Part shown: one piece after another, positions 34,432 through 43,349 of the stretch | Layout: each line of letters opens with the position of its first letter | How positions within the stretch are numbered: position 1 is the stretch's first letter | Assembly: GCA_943328975.2 (NCBI GenBank) | Contig: CALQCC020000006.1 | Span: forward strand, 93,736 to 157,735 | Length of the DNA stretch: 64,000 nucleotides | DNA from: Bordetella parapertussis | GTDB taxonomy: Bacteria; Acidobacteriota; Terriglobia; Bryobacterales; Bryobacteraceae | Direction: 5' to 3' | Notes under the pieces: generated by a model | Databases searched by the model: none | The model's input: only the letters and a program-made list of their open reading frames with translations | Told to the model about the DNA's origin: nothing | Translations under genes and position numbers: made by a program

Positions 34432-36135
34432 TTGCGTGTAACACTCCAGTCTGTCTGTAAGATCGCGCTCGGGACCGCCCTTTGTCTAGTACTAGGTGGC
34501 TGCGCGAGTAGCCCGGGGAAGTCGCGCTACCGCAGCTTCATCCCGCCGGTCCTGCGAAACGATCCGCCTCCGACAGGCTCTGCTCCCGATTTGAGTGGGC
34601 ATGAATTGGGCGAGGTCGCGATCAGCGCCCCCGTGGGCGCTTCCCTGCCCGGCCGCGGAACCCTTCCGCCGCGCCCCAGCAATCCGCAATTCCTGATGGA
34701 CAAGGCCGACCGGCTGTTCGCCGATGGACGGCGCGCCGTGCAGGAAAATCGCACTCGCGATGCCCGGCGCGCTTTTGACGAAGCCATCCAGGTTCTGATG
34801 TCCGAGCCCTTACCGGAAGACGCGGTCGAGCGTCGCCGCCTGAGCGAGCGCCTGGACGATCTAGCGGACGCCATCTATCACTACGATCTGGATCAACTTG
34901 GCTCCGGCATCCCGGAAGGCGAAGCCGCCGAACTGCCGCCGCCGGTGGAAAAGCAGATTCTGGAAACCAACCTGCCCGTCGACCCCAACCTGCGGGCTCG
35001 GGTACGCGAGCAGATTGAGACCACCATGTCCGAACTGCCGCTGGAAGTCACCGACGCAGTGGTGGGCTACATCGACTACTTTTCAACCGAGCGCGGCCGC
35101 CGCGTGTTGCTCTCCGGATTCGCCCGCGCGGGTCGGTATAAGGATATGATCAGCCGGATCTTCTCCGAAGAGGGTCTACCGGAAGAACTGATCTTCGTGG
35201 CGCAGCTGGAATCGCATTTCAATCCGAGCGCAGTCTCCTACGCGCGCGCCGTGGGAATGTGGCAGTTCATGAGTTTCACCGGTCCGGACTATCACCTGGC
35301 CATCAACAGCATGGTCGATGAACGCCGTGATCCCGAAAAGGCCACCCGCGCCGCCGCCCATTTCCTAATGGACCTCTACCGCCACTTTGGCGATTGGTAT
35401 CTGGCTCTGGCCGCGTATAACTGCGGAGCCGGTTGCGTCGATCGCGCCGTGCAACGCACCGGATACGCCGACTTCTGGGAACTGCGCCGCTTGCATGCCC
35501 TGCCGCTGGCGACCACCAACTACGTCCCTGAGATCCTGGCCATGACCATCATGTACAAAAACGCGGCCGCCTACGATCTCAACGTAGAACCGGACCCGAC
35601 GCTCGAATATGACAACGTCGTGATGGACGCCGACACCAATCTTGCACTAGTCGCGACCGCCATCGACCGTCCTGCCGGACAGCTCAAGCAACTGAACCCC
35701 GGATTGCTGCAGACCATCGCTCCCAAGGGCTACTTGCTGCACTTGCCCGCCGGTTCCAGTACGCCTTTGCAGTCGGTGTTGGAAGTGGTGCCGCCCATGC
35801 AGCGCAAGACAGCTCGCATCCATTTGGTGCAGGAATCCGACACGCTGGCATCGGTGGCCAAGCAGTACGGAACCACCGTGGCGAAGCTCACCGCAATCAA
35901 CAACGGAGCACTGCCCGAAGTCGGAACCTTCGCGCTGGTTCCTCCGCCGGCCCCGCCGGTGAAGGCCGCGCCGGCAAAGAAGTCTCCCGCGCCGAAAGCA
36001 AAAACCAAGAGCAAGGTGAGCCAAAAACTCGCTCCAGCCCCTGCTGCAAAAGCCGTCAGCAAATCCAAAGCGGCTCCCAAACCGGGCACACACGCCGGCA
36101 GCAAAGACAAGTCCACCTCCCGCGCCGGAGCGTAG
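34432..36135 (+). CDS. MltD-like membrane-bound lytic transglycosylase with LysM domain
   Basis: A 567-residue lipoprotein that cleaves peptidoglycan glycan strands. The lipobox is LVLGGC with Cys24. The SLT catalytic domain carries IFVAQLESHFNPSAVSYARA and VGMWQFMSFTG, with the catalytic Glu in LESHFNP, and AAYNCGAGCVDRA later. A LysM repeat follows (IHLVQESDTLASVAKQYGTT), then a Lys/Pro/Ala-rich tail. The TTG start at 34432 gives the signal sequence directly. No ribosome binding site is obvious. Confidence 0.93.
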   Translation: MRVTLQSVCKIALGTALCLVLGGCASSPGKSRYRSFIPPVLRNDPPPTGSAPDLSGHELGEVAISAPVGASLPGRGTLPPRPSNPQFLMDKADRLFADGRRAVQENRTRDARRAFDEAIQVLMSEPLPEDAVERRRLSERLDDLADAIYHYDLDQLGSGIPEGEAAELPPPVEKQILETNLPVDPNLRARVREQIETTMSELPLEVTDAVVGYIDYFSTERGRRVLLSGFARAGRYKDMISRIFSEEGLPEELIFVAQLESHFNPSAVSYARAVGMWQFMSFTGPDYHLAINSMVDERRDPEKATRAAAHFLMDLYRHFGDWYLALAAYNCGAGCVDRAVQRTGYADFWELRRLHALPLATTNYVPEILAMTIMYKNAAAYDLNVEPDPTLEYDNVVMDADTNLALVATAIDRPAGQLKQLNPGLLQTIAPKGYLLHLPAGSSTPLQSVLEVVPPMQRKTARIHLVQESDTLASVAKQYGTTVAKLTAINNGALPEVGTFALVPPPAPPVKAAPAKKSPAPKAKTKSKVSQKLAPAPAAKAVSKSKAAPKPGTHAGSKDKSTSRAGA

Positions 36136-36148
36136 ATAATTTTTCCGC

Positions 36149-36168
36149 CGGAAGGCTCTTGCCTTCCG
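36149..36168. terminator. Stem-loop after the lytic transglycosylase gene
   Basis: CGGAAGGC and GCCTTCCG form a perfect 8-bp stem around a TCTT loop, 14 bases after the stop. There is no downstream T-run on the plus strand. A run of four T's precedes it. It may be a weak terminator, an mRNA-stabilising hairpin, or a REP-like repeat. Confidence 0.4.
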
Positions 36169-36242
36169 AGTAAAACGCGATATTCTAGACTCTGACCAAG
36201 CGGTGTATTCCTGGTTACAGTAAAAATTTGTGGAGGCGCACG

Positions 36243-36857
36243 ATGTTTGAATATCGGCTTTCATTCAATGACGACATTGACGACGGATTGGACTTCGACG
36301 ATGAGCCGGGGATGAACCTCGACGACGACATCGGAGACTACGATGAAGACGATGTCGAAGAAGTAGTCGTGGTGCGCGAGACAATCGTCCTAGTGCCCAC
36401 GCCTGCTCCTACGCCCTCCCCTGTTGTGACTTTCGCGAAGACGGTGGAACAACCTCCCGCCCCTGCGCGTAAGCCCGCCCAAAGCGCTGCGGCGTCGAAG
36501 GCACCTGCAACGAAGGTTGCAGTAAAAAAGGTTGTACCCAAGAAAGCTGCAGCCAAAAAGGTTGCAGCCAAAAAGGTCGCAGCGAAGAAAGCTCCGGCCA
36601 AGAAAGCTCCCCCTAAGAAAGTCCTAATGAAAAAAGCAACCAAGACAGCAGTGAAGAAGGTAGCCGTGAAAGTAGCCGCGAAGAAAGCGCCTGCGAAGAA
36701 GGCTCCGGCCAAGAAAGTAGCAGTGAAGAAAGTGGCAGTGAAGAAAGTGGCCGCTAAGAAAGCGCCTGCGAAGAAAGTTGCTGTGAAGACAGCCGCTCCC
36801 CAGAAGAAAGCGGCCGTCAAAACTGCTGCAAAGAAAGTCGTAAAGAAGGGCAAGTAG
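36243..36857 (+). CDS. Histone H1-like Lys/Ala-rich protein with acidic N-terminus
   Basis: The 204-residue product starts at ATG 36243, with GGAGG seven bases before it. Residues about 1-55 are strongly acidic (DDDIDDGLDFDDEP-like). The rest is built from AKKVA, AKKAP and VKKVA repeats as in histone H1-like and nucleoid-associated proteins. It probably coats DNA or organises the nucleoid. The acidic head may fold back to limit DNA binding. The tail DNA is repetitive and could vary in length by slippage. No folded domain is seen. Confidence 0.85.
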   Translation: MFEYRLSFNDDIDDGLDFDDEPGMNLDDDIGDYDEDDVEEVVVVRETIVLVPTPAPTPSPVVTFAKTVEQPPAPARKPAQSAAASKAPATKVAVKKVVPKKAAAKKVAAKKVAAKKAPAKKAPPKKVLMKKATKTAVKKVAVKVAAKKAPAKKAPAKKVAVKKVAVKKVAAKKAPAKKVAVKTAAPQKKAAVKTAAKKVVKKGK

Positions 36858-36867
36858 CCCTTGGGCG

Positions 36868-37092
36868 CTACTTGCCGCCTACGGCCCCTTTACACCGGTC
36901 GTAGAGCGCAAGTAGCGCATCCACTTGTTCCTCTGGACTCTTCGGAGATTTACCCCCGAAACCCGCCCCACCTGCGGATTTACCGATCCCGGCAGTCCCG
37001 GCAATGAAGCGCATCAGCTCCAGTGCCACTTCCTCTTTACTCGATCCGCCGCCGGAAGCAGGGCGCGGTGTTGGTTCCTTTTCGTCACTCAT
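36868..37092 (-). CDS. Small conserved-looking protein of unknown function
   Basis: A 74-residue protein from ATG 37090-37092 (MSDEKEPTPRPASGGG). A Ser/Gly/Pro-rich start precedes a short helical part, EEVALELMRFIAGTAGIGK, and a second helix, EEQVDALLALYDRCKGAV. No family is recognised. It converges with the histone-like gene, 10 bases apart, and diverges from the HipA-like operon. The longer frame upstream lacks support. Confidence 0.55.
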   Translation of the reverse strand: MSDEKEPTPRPASGGGSSKEEVALELMRFIAGTAGIGKSAGGAGFGGKSPKSPEEQVDALLALYDRCKGAVGGK

Positions 37093-37147
37093 ATAAACTC
37101 TAAGGTACTCGATTCGCGCGGTAGAACGCGAGTCCGGCCAACCTCTC

Positions 37148-37981
37148 ATGCCAGTGGACGCCATTCGCCTCGTTCGCAAAATGCGCGGAGGCGCGCAGGC
37201 ACACTTGCTGGAATGCGCCGACGGCCACGCCTATGTGGTCAAGTTCCTCAACAACCCCCAGCACCGGCGAATCCTTGCCAACGAATGGGTCTCCTCGGCG
37301 TTCCTGCGTTACCTGGGACTCTCGACCCCAGAGACCGCTGTCATCAACGTGTCCCCCGAATTCCTGGAAGCCAACCCCGACGTGTTTCTGCAAACCGGTA
37401 AAGAGCGGCGAGCCGTCCTCCCCGGTTGGCACTTCGGCTCACGTTATCCCGGAGATGTGGCGCGCACCGTCGTGTATGACTTCCTGCCCGACGCGCTGCT
37501 GCCCAAGGTCGCGAACATCGGCGAGCTGCTGGGCATGCTCGCGTTCGACAAGTGGATGGGCAACGCAGATTCACGCCAGACGATCTTCTTCCGCGCGCGG
37601 GTCTCGGAGCTCGGCCCCGTCGGCGCACCGGAGCGAGTGGGCTTCGTCGCGCAGATGGTCGACAACGGTTACGTCTTCGAAGGGCCGCACTGGCGCTTCA
37701 GCGAATCGGCGATTCAGGGTCTGTACTTCCGCTCCATGGTGTACGAAGGCGTCCGCGGCATGGAGGCGTTCGAACCCTGGCTGCATCGCATCCAACACTT
37801 TCCCGAAGAAGTAGTCGACCAGGCCTTGAAGAGTCTGCCTCGCACCTGGATCGAAGGCGACGAAGATGCGTTTGAACGGCTGCTGGCGCAGTTGATGCGG
37901 CGTCGAACACGCGTCGCGGATCTGATCGCAGATTGCCGCACCGCTCGCAGCGATCCGTTTCCGGCCTGGAAATCGAAATGA
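37148..37981 (+). CDS. HipA-like kinase family protein
   Basis: The 277-residue protein resembles the HipA-type kinase fold: VVKFLNNPQHRRILANEWVS (nucleotide-binding Lys), a catalytic-loop-like FDKWMGNADSRQTIF, and a metal-loop-like QMVDNGYVFEG. Classical HipA phosphorylates aminoacyl-tRNA synthetases and pairs with HipB. No HipB-like gene precedes it here. Instead it heads an operon of metabolic genes and overlaps the methyltransferase start by 4 bases, so toxin function is not implied. Confidence 0.75.
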   Translation: MPVDAIRLVRKMRGGAQAHLLECADGHAYVVKFLNNPQHRRILANEWVSSAFLRYLGLSTPETAVINVSPEFLEANPDVFLQTGKERRAVLPGWHFGSRYPGDVARTVVYDFLPDALLPKVANIGELLGMLAFDKWMGNADSRQTIFFRARVSELGPVGAPERVGFVAQMVDNGYVFEGPHWRFSESAIQGLYFRSMVYEGVRGMEAFEPWLHRIQHFPEEVVDQALKSLPRTWIEGDEDAFERLLAQLMRRRTRVADLIADCRTARSDPFPAWKSK

Positions 37982-38772
37982 CAGCAGCGGTCCTCAAGCA
38001 GCGGCGTTGGGTAACCGACGGAGCGATGGCGACCTACCTGTTCTCAAAAGGAGCGTCGCACCCTGTAGAGGAACTGAATCTCACGAGCCCCGCGCTGGTA
38101 GCCGACGTGCATCGCGAGTACCTCAACGCCGGCGCTCAGATCCTCCGCACCAATACGTTCGGCGGCTCTCTAGAAGCCAAGCCAGCCGGAGTACGCATCG
38201 CTCGCGAGATTGCGGATGGACGCGCACTCGTCGCGGGCGTCATCGGATCCATGGACGGCAACGGAACTCCCGAACGATTCCGCCAATACGCTGCAGCGCT
38301 CGAAGGCGTCGACCTCTTCATCCTGGAAACCTTCCGCGACCTGGTAGAACTCCGCGCAGCAGTGGACGGAGTGCGCGACGCCGCAGGCGCCGACATCGCC
38401 GTAGTAGCGCAGGTCAGCGTCGAGCCGAACGGGTGCCTGCACGACGGCATGCCGCCAGAAATCTACGGCGCAGCGATGGACGTGCTCGCCGCAGACGTAC
38501 TCGGGTTCAATTGCTCCTTCGGGCCGGAGTCCATCTGGCCTGCGTTTGAGCGAATGCGCGCGGTCACCAGCAAACCGCTGAGCGCCTCACCCAACGCAGG
38601 ATTCCAAACGCTGTTCACGCCCGCATACATGGCCGACTACGCGCGCCGGTTTCTCGCCGCCGGAGCGTTGCTCGTAGGCGCGTGTTGCGGCAGCACGCCG
38701 GAACACATCCGGCACATCCGTGCAGTTGCGGATGAACACGCTACACTGGTTTCACTGTGGCCACCGACCTGA
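37978..38772 (+). CDS. Homocysteine S-methyltransferase family protein
   Basis: The 264-residue TIM-barrel enzyme has the family features VTDGAMATYLFSKG, the NTFGGS block, GFNCSFGPES (first Zn-Cys), and GACCGSTPEHIRHIRAVA (the Cys pair). It transfers a methyl group from a methyl donor (methylmethionine, betaine or methyl-folate type) to homocysteine. The donor cannot be told from the sequence. The ATG overlaps the HipA-like stop by 4 bases, and its end overlaps tsaC by 16 bases. Confidence 0.88.
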   Translation: MTAAVLKQRRWVTDGAMATYLFSKGASHPVEELNLTSPALVADVHREYLNAGAQILRTNTFGGSLEAKPAGVRIAREIADGRALVAGVIGSMDGNGTPERFRQYAAALEGVDLFILETFRDLVELRAAVDGVRDAAGADIAVVAQVSVEPNGCLHDGMPPEIYGAAMDVLAADVLGFNCSFGPESIWPAFERMRAVTSKPLSASPNAGFQTLFTPAYMADYARRFLAAGALLVGACCGSTPEHIRHIRAVADEHATLVSLWPPT

Positions 38773-39395
38773 TTGAAACAGACCCTCAGGAGCCCTCCGC
38801 TGCGGCGATTGACCGCGCGGCGATGATTCTGCGCCGGGGCGGCGTAGTGGCAATTCCTACTGACGCGTTGTACTCCCTGGTCTGCGACCCTCTGAGCCTC
38901 AAAGCCGTAGGGCGCATCTTCCAATCGAAGGGGCGCGAATCCAACCGTTCCCTGCCCGTGATGGTAGACGGCATCGTGATGGCCGAAGAACTCGCCACCG
39001 AAGCCTCCGCACGATTCTTCGTGCTCGCGCGCCGCTTCTGGCCCGGGCCGCTCACCATCATCACCCAAGGCTCCTCCCGGGTGCCGCTGAAAGTCACAGG
39101 CAACACCGGACGGCTCGCGATACGGCAGCCGAAGGGCGCCATCCCCATGGCGTTGCTCGAAAAGATGGGCCAGCCACTGATCGCCACCAGCGCGAATCTT
39201 TCCGGCCAACCTACGTGTACCAGCGGGATCGAAGTCTTCGGCGTGATGGATGGCAAGGTCGATCTGGTCCTCGACGGCGGACTCTGCGTGGGCCCCGGCG
39301 CAACCACGGTCGACATCACGGAACCCTACTGGAAGATTCTCAAAGAAGGCGTGATCACCGAACAAGAAATCGCCGACGTACTGCAGGGATCATGA
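38757..39395 (+). CDS. tsaC: L-threonylcarbamoyladenylate synthase TsaC/Sua5-type
   Basis: TsaC makes threonylcarbamoyl-AMP for the t6A37 modification of ANN-decoding tRNAs. The 212-residue protein shows VVAIPTDALYSLVCDPLS, KGRESNRSLPVMV, and SANLSGQPTCTS, all family blocks. It is the short TsaC form without the Sua5 C-terminal domain. The GTG start at 38757 overlaps the methyltransferase end. The stop overlaps the DinB-like ATG by 4 bases. Confidence 0.9.
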   Translation: MATDLIETDPQEPSAAAIDRAAMILRRGGVVAIPTDALYSLVCDPLSLKAVGRIFQSKGRESNRSLPVMVDGIVMAEELATEASARFFVLARRFWPGPLTIITQGSSRVPLKVTGNTGRLAIRQPKGAIPMALLEKMGQPLIATSANLSGQPTCTSGIEVFGVMDGKVDLVLDGGLCVGPGATTVDITEPYWKILKEGVITEQEIADVLQGS

Positions 39396-39874
39396 TGCAC
39401 GCACTCGCAGACCTATTCCGCCGCGACCTGACGAGGCTCGCGCAAGAACTTCGCGCTTTTCCCGATGATGCAACGTTGTGGGCCACATTGCCCGGCGTAT
39501 CGAACTCCGCCGGCAACCTGACCCTGCATCTGGAAGGCAACCTAAGGCACTTCATCGGCTACCACTTGGGAGGCGTCGCTTACACGCGTGTGCGGGAAAA
39601 AGAATTCGTCACCGACGGCATTCCCGCAGCGGATCTCATCCAGCGCATCGAAAGCCTGCAATCCTTCATCCCGGATATTGTCGCGGGGTTGACACAGGCA
39701 CAGCTTGACTCAATCTTTACCGCGAGCGTGTGGGATGGCCAACGGGTCACATCGCAGTTCTTGTTCCATATCTACGGACATTTAAACTTTCATCTGGGAC
39801 AGATAGGATACTTGCGGCGGATTCTAACCGGAGGCTCGTCCGTCAAGTTTGTAGAGCTCAAAAATCATGACTGA
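39392..39874 (+). CDS. DinB-like four-helix protein
   Basis: A 160-residue protein starting [20 protein letters not shown]. It fits the DinB/YfiT-like metal-binding four-helix bundle, with His ligands likely in NLTLHLEGN and in [16 protein letters not shown]. Members bind a metal and include thiol-dependent transferases and stress proteins. The individual function is unknown. Either ATG at 39392 or 39395 fits the ATGA overlap with tsaC. It overlaps the ferredoxin gene by 8 bases. Confidence 0.82.
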   Translation: MMHALADLFRRDLTRLAQELRAFPDDATLWATLPGVSNSAGNLTLHLEGNLRHFIGYHLGGVAYTRVREKEFVTDGIPAADLIQRIESLQSFIPDIVAGLTQAQLDSIFTASVWDGQRVTSQFLFHIYGHLNFHLGQIGYLRRILTGGSSVKFVELKNHD

Positions 39875-40253
39875 AGAAGAACGTCAGCATCTGGACAAGG
39901 TCGCCGCAGGACTGGGCATCGGCAATCTGAAGCGCCACATTTTCCTGTGCGCCGATGCGACCAAGCCGAAATGTTCCTCGACCGAAGATAGCATCGCCAG
40001 CTGGGAACACCTCAAAGGCCGCCTCAAGGAACTCGGACTTACGAAGTCGAAGAGCGACAACTGCGTCTTCCGGACCAAGAGCAACTGCCTGAAGGTCTGC
40101 GAACAAGGCCCTATTGCCGTAGTGTATCCAGAAGGAGCGTGGTATCACTCCGTCACCCCCGCAGTGGTCGACCGCATCATTCAGGAGCATCTGATCGACG
40201 GCAAGCCAGTCGAGGAATTCATCTTCGCGCGCGATCCGCTGCACGCCGACTAA
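39867..40253 (+). CDS. Thioredoxin-like [2Fe-2S] ferredoxin
   Basis: The 128-residue protein has a thioredoxin-like ferredoxin Cys pattern: Cys28 (HIFLCAD), Cys36 (KPKCSS), Cys74 and Cys78 ([10 protein letters not shown]), with an extra Cys66. Such ferredoxins carry one [2Fe-2S] cluster and transfer electrons in the cytosol. The partner is unknown. The siroheme reductase in this window needs a ferredoxin but lies far away. This is the last gene of the five-gene overlapping operon, and it overlaps the convergent cytochrome-like gene by 4 bases. Confidence 0.88.
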   Translation: MTEEERQHLDKVAAGLGIGNLKRHIFLCADATKPKCSSTEDSIASWEHLKGRLKELGLTKSKSDNCVFRTKSNCLKVCEQGPIAVVYPEGAWYHSVTPAVVDRIIQEHLIDGKPVEEFIFARDPLHAD

Positions 40254-41461
40254 CGGAAATACTCCCGCACTTCAGGTTTGGTGTCGCGTAGAATCTCAAT
40301 CACAGCCTGCCCCGCCGCACCCTTCTGGGACAGCACCTGCCACATCCGCTTATACACCGCTGTCTTCGCAATGGCAGGCAGCCCGTTAAAAGCATCCGAG
40401 TAAATCATGTAACTGCACGGATACTCAAAGACCCGCGTTTGCAGATTCAACTGGTGCAATCCTCGACCCTTAGCATCGCGCGGCCCCTGCGCTGAGAACT
40501 TAGCGGCGAACCCGGCAGCGCCGCCCATCTTCGCCGTCAGTGGAGCCTCGCCCACGAACAAGAAGTAGTCCACCAACTCCCGAGCCCCCTCGTCGATCAC
40601 GCGAGCCAGCTCCCGCCGTTGTTCCTGCGCTCCCGCACGAGCTTCCCAATTCAGCCGAGTAATCAACCCCATCGCATACATCTGATGGTCGAACACCAGC
40701 AGCGCCGCGGCGTCACTGTAAGGCGTGAGGTACCGGTCCACCGGAAACTTCCCCTGCAGCGACGCCAGCGGCACAGCATTGACCAGTTCCGGCTTGTCGC
40801 GATCCGTAATCTGAAGGTTGCCCATGTGCCGCACTCCGGCAGGCGCCCCGGTTACATACCAGCCGCCCCAGCGCTGTTCCAGCGGAGTCCGATGATCTGA
40901 GAACGTGCCGCCGTAGATCAACATCGGGTCCCCATTCGGACCCGGGGAAATGCTCCGCACAATCATGCCCGGCACGCCCTGACTGGTATCGCTTTGATGG
41001 CAGCGCAGGCACTGATCGTTCCGCTCAAAGCGCGGGGCGCGATCCCGATCCTGCTGCATGGTGTAGAACACCATTCCGTTCTGCGGATCCTGCGAGGCGA
41101 CTTCAATGAAGCCGCCGTACATCCACCCGATCGCAATCGAGTCATTGAAGAAGATGCTGCGCGGGTTGCTGGGCGAGATCATGTCGGACTGCAGGCTGGT
41201 CTTCGATTGCACGAGCACTTGCGACTCAATCGGAATCTTCAGCGCATCCAGAACAGCCTTGAGGTATCCGGCCCGATCGCCATACGCCAGATTCACCGAT
41301 CCATCCGCCAGCTTCGCATCCAACTTCGCCACGGGATCGTTCGCCGGGCGGAAATAATTGATCGCCGGATGATTCAGCACCGGCGGCATGATGTCGCCAA
41401 AATCGGCGAAGGCCGCCACAGCCAGCAGGAGCATCGCGAAAGCGCCAACAAGAATCCGCAT
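40250..41461 (-). CDS. Secreted monoheme cytochrome-like protein
   Basis: The 403-residue product has a signal peptide ([19 protein letters not shown]) and one CxxCH heme c site, CLRCH at residues 151-155, in an otherwise unrecognised sequence. The context [20 protein letters not shown] before it and the [11 protein letters not shown] segment after it look conserved. It probably binds heme c in the periplasm and carries electrons. The partner is unknown. The 5' end faces the 6S RNA region. Confidence 0.75.
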   Translation of the reverse strand: MRILVGAFAMLLLAVAAFADFGDIMPPVLNHPAINYFRPANDPVAKLDAKLADGSVNLAYGDRAGYLKAVLDALKIPIESQVLVQSKTSLQSDMISPSNPRSIFFNDSIAIGWMYGGFIEVASQDPQNGMVFYTMQQDRDRAPRFERNDQCLRCHQSDTSQGVPGMIVRSISPGPNGDPMLIYGGTFSDHRTPLEQRWGGWYVTGAPAGVRHMGNLQITDRDKPELVNAVPLASLQGKFPVDRYLTPYSDAAALLVFDHQMYAMGLITRLNWEARAGAQEQRRELARVIDEGARELVDYFLFVGEAPLTAKMGGAAGFAAKFSAQGPRDAKGRGLHQLNLQTRVFEYPCSYMIYSDAFNGLPAIAKTAVYKRMWQVLSQKGAAGQAVIEILRDTKPEVREYFR

Positions 41462-41559
41462 GTCACACAGATTATGCCACGCCTGTACAAGGTATTTTTC
41501 CAGCCGCCCTCAGGCGATTTCTAAGGCACGCTCGCCCCAACCCCTGCTATTCTAGCCAC

Positions 41560-41756
41560 AGGAGCGTTCCTGCCGAAGTAGTGCGCGGCCTTCTAATATT
41601 GATCCAACAGTCAATGTCATGGAACCCGGCTCGTTTATGCACCGGTGAGCAAGCTCCGGCGGAAACGCCATGGAGAAGCCTGATGGTGCTCGGAGGGTTC
41701 CACCCTGTTAAGTTCGGGGTCAAATGACGGAGGTCGCATAAGGTAGGTTCGCTCCT
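41560..41756 (+). ncRNA. ssrS: 6S RNA (SsrS)
   Basis: The 5' AGGAGCG and CCTGCC pair with GGTAGG and CGCTCCT at the 3' end to make the terminal stem. Inside are blocks typical of 6S RNA: CACCGGTGAGCAAGCTCCGG, GGAGAAGCCTGATGGTGCTC and GGAGGGTTCCACCCTGTTAA. The long stem with a central bulge mimics an open promoter and sequesters sigma-70 RNA polymerase in stationary phase. A TATTCT -10-like box lies at 41548-41553. Ends are set from the terminal stem and could shift by a few bases. No ORF overlaps it. Confidence 0.85.
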
Positions 41757-41774
41757 AACCCAAGAAAGCCCCAC

Positions 41775-42560
41775 TTGACCAATCTTCTCTTTATAGGCGA
41801 TATCTTCGCCTCTCCCGGTCGCGGCATGGTAGCCCGCCACCTTCCGGAAATTGTTGCCGCCGAAAATATCCACCTGACCATCGCCAACGGTGAAAACGCA
41901 GCGGGAGGCTTCGGCATCACCCCTCAGCTCGCCGACGAAATCTTCAGCTATGGCGTGCAGGTGATCACCACCGGCAATCACGCCTGGGACAAGCGCGAAG
42001 TCTACGATTATTTCGATCGCCAGCAGCGCATCCTGCGCCCCGCCAACTATCCAGCAGAGCTGCCGGGATCCGGTCTGGTGAAGGTCAAGGCTTCCAACGG
42101 AGTCGAGTGCGCCATCATGAACCTGCAAGGCCGCGCGCACATGATGCCCATCGACTGCCCGTTCAAAAAAGCGGACACGCTGATCGCCTCACTCGCGCCG
42201 CACATCAAGGTTCGCTTCGTCGATTTCCACGCCGAACTCACCAGCGAAAAGGTCGCCATGGGCTGGCATTTGGATGGACGGGTTTCCGCCGTAGTCGGCA
42301 CGCACACCCACGTCCCCACCGCCGACACGCGCATCCTTCCCCAAGGCACCGCGTATCAGACCGACGCCGGCATGACTGGCCCCTATAGCGGCGTCATCGG
42401 CGTCGACAAAGACATCATCTTACAGCGCTTCATGAAACAGCTCCCCATCAAGATGGAAGCTGCCCGGCACAATCCCGAATTGCACGGCGTGGTCGTGCAA
42501 GTGGACGAATCGACGGGCAAGGCCACGTCGATCCGTCGCATTGAAGTCATCGGCTCTTAG
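41775..42560 (+). CDS. YmdB-like metallophosphoesterase (TIGR00282 type)
   Basis: The 261-residue protein (TTG start) has the calcineurin-like metal sites LLFIGDIFASPGRG, NGENAAGGFG, TTGNHAWDKREV and VGTHTHVPTADTR. YmdB acts on 2',3'-cyclic nucleotides and influences biofilm and RNA processing in Bacillus. The function in Acidobacteriota is inferred. It starts 18 bases after the 6S RNA 3' end, so the two may share a transcript. Confidence 0.9.
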   Translation: MTNLLFIGDIFASPGRGMVARHLPEIVAAENIHLTIANGENAAGGFGITPQLADEIFSYGVQVITTGNHAWDKREVYDYFDRQQRILRPANYPAELPGSGLVKVKASNGVECAIMNLQGRAHMMPIDCPFKKADTLIASLAPHIKVRFVDFHAELTSEKVAMGWHLDGRVSAVVGTHTHVPTADTRILPQGTAYQTDAGMTGPYSGVIGVDKDIILQRFMKQLPIKMEAARHNPELHGVVVQVDESTGKATSIRRIEVIGS

Positions 42561-43066
42561 TGAATCGCCAGACCGATTCGGACGCCCCAATATTGAACGG
42601 ACGGTCCGGTGCGAATGTGGTCGCGAGCCTCCAGTCGAAGACCGAAATGGCGAGTGAACCAGTAGTTGACCCCAACGCCCACGTTGCCTAGATTCGCGTG
42701 GCCCAGCTTCCCCAGAACGGTGTACCCGCCCGTAACGAAGGGATCGAACTTGTGGCCGGCTCCTAGCGGTAGATGATAGTAACCGTTCACCGATCCAACG
42801 ACGAGTCCGTCTGAGAGATTGTCGCGCGGGCCGAGCCCGCCAAACTCCGCTCCCGCACCCAGCCCCTTCCACAGGTTGACCTCACCCCCAACTCCGGCAT
42901 GGAGCGTCATATCCGTGTGCCCGTTACAGCAGGAAAGCCCGCCCGGCGCGATAAATACGTAGCCGTTAGCGCGCTGACCCCAAGCGGGCAAAACAATAGC
43001 GCCGCAAAGGAATAGGGCGACGGTGAGCGTTCGCCCCCGCAGCTCTAAATTGAATGTGTGACTCAT
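42557..43066 (-). CDS. Small outer-membrane beta-barrel-like protein
   Basis: The 169-residue protein has a signal peptide (VALFLCGAIVLPAWGQ), then alternating aromatic/hydrophobic beta strands such as HAGVGGEVNLWKGLGAGAEF, VGVNYWFTRHFGLRLEARDH, and a terminal strand VQYWGVRIGLAIH. It resembles an eight-stranded OmpA/OmpW-like barrel. Function is unknown. It converges with the YmdB-like gene by a 4-base overlap. Bases 43067-43349 after its start hold no gene I can support. Confidence 0.7.
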   Translation of the reverse strand: MSHTFNLELRGRTLTVALFLCGAIVLPAWGQRANGYVFIAPGGLSCCNGHTDMTLHAGVGGEVNLWKGLGAGAEFGGLGPRDNLSDGLVVGSVNGYYHLPLGAGHKFDPFVTGGYTVLGKLGHANLGNVGVGVNYWFTRHFGLRLEARDHIRTGPSVQYWGVRIGLAIH

Positions 43067-43349
43067 GCCTGAATCAGTCGCACATAGAATGCCACTCAGG
43101 AACTTCGCGCAACGCCCAGGAAAACAGAGGCGTTCCGCTCAGATCGGAATTCTCCATTACGCCACCGCGCAAAATGGCGCACTCGGCCTAGCCCGTATCC
43201 ACAGTACGGCCGGGATAACTCAACCGCCATCGGGCCCACCGAAGAGATCGGCTCTTAGCGCGAGACCACCAACACTGTGAACGTATCCGCCAATCGCCCC
43301 TCCGGCGTACACGCCATTCCACTTGTGCGCGATTATTGAAGAAGTTCCC

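Noticed and set aside
36500..36850. Repeats in the Lys/Ala-rich gene as a CRISPR array
   Set aside because: The repeats are short coding units for AKKVA/AKKAP and not repeat-spacer in structure.
37148..37981. HipA-like gene as a toxin-antitoxin pair with the small gene at 36868
   Set aside because: The small gene is divergent, not upstream on the same strand, and has no HTH of HipB.
43067..43349. Minus-strand frame with KWNGVYAGGAIGGYVHSVGG as a degraded outer-membrane gene
   Set aside because: It is too short, lacks a signal or start, and overlaps moeA. A relation to the barrel gene is unproven.
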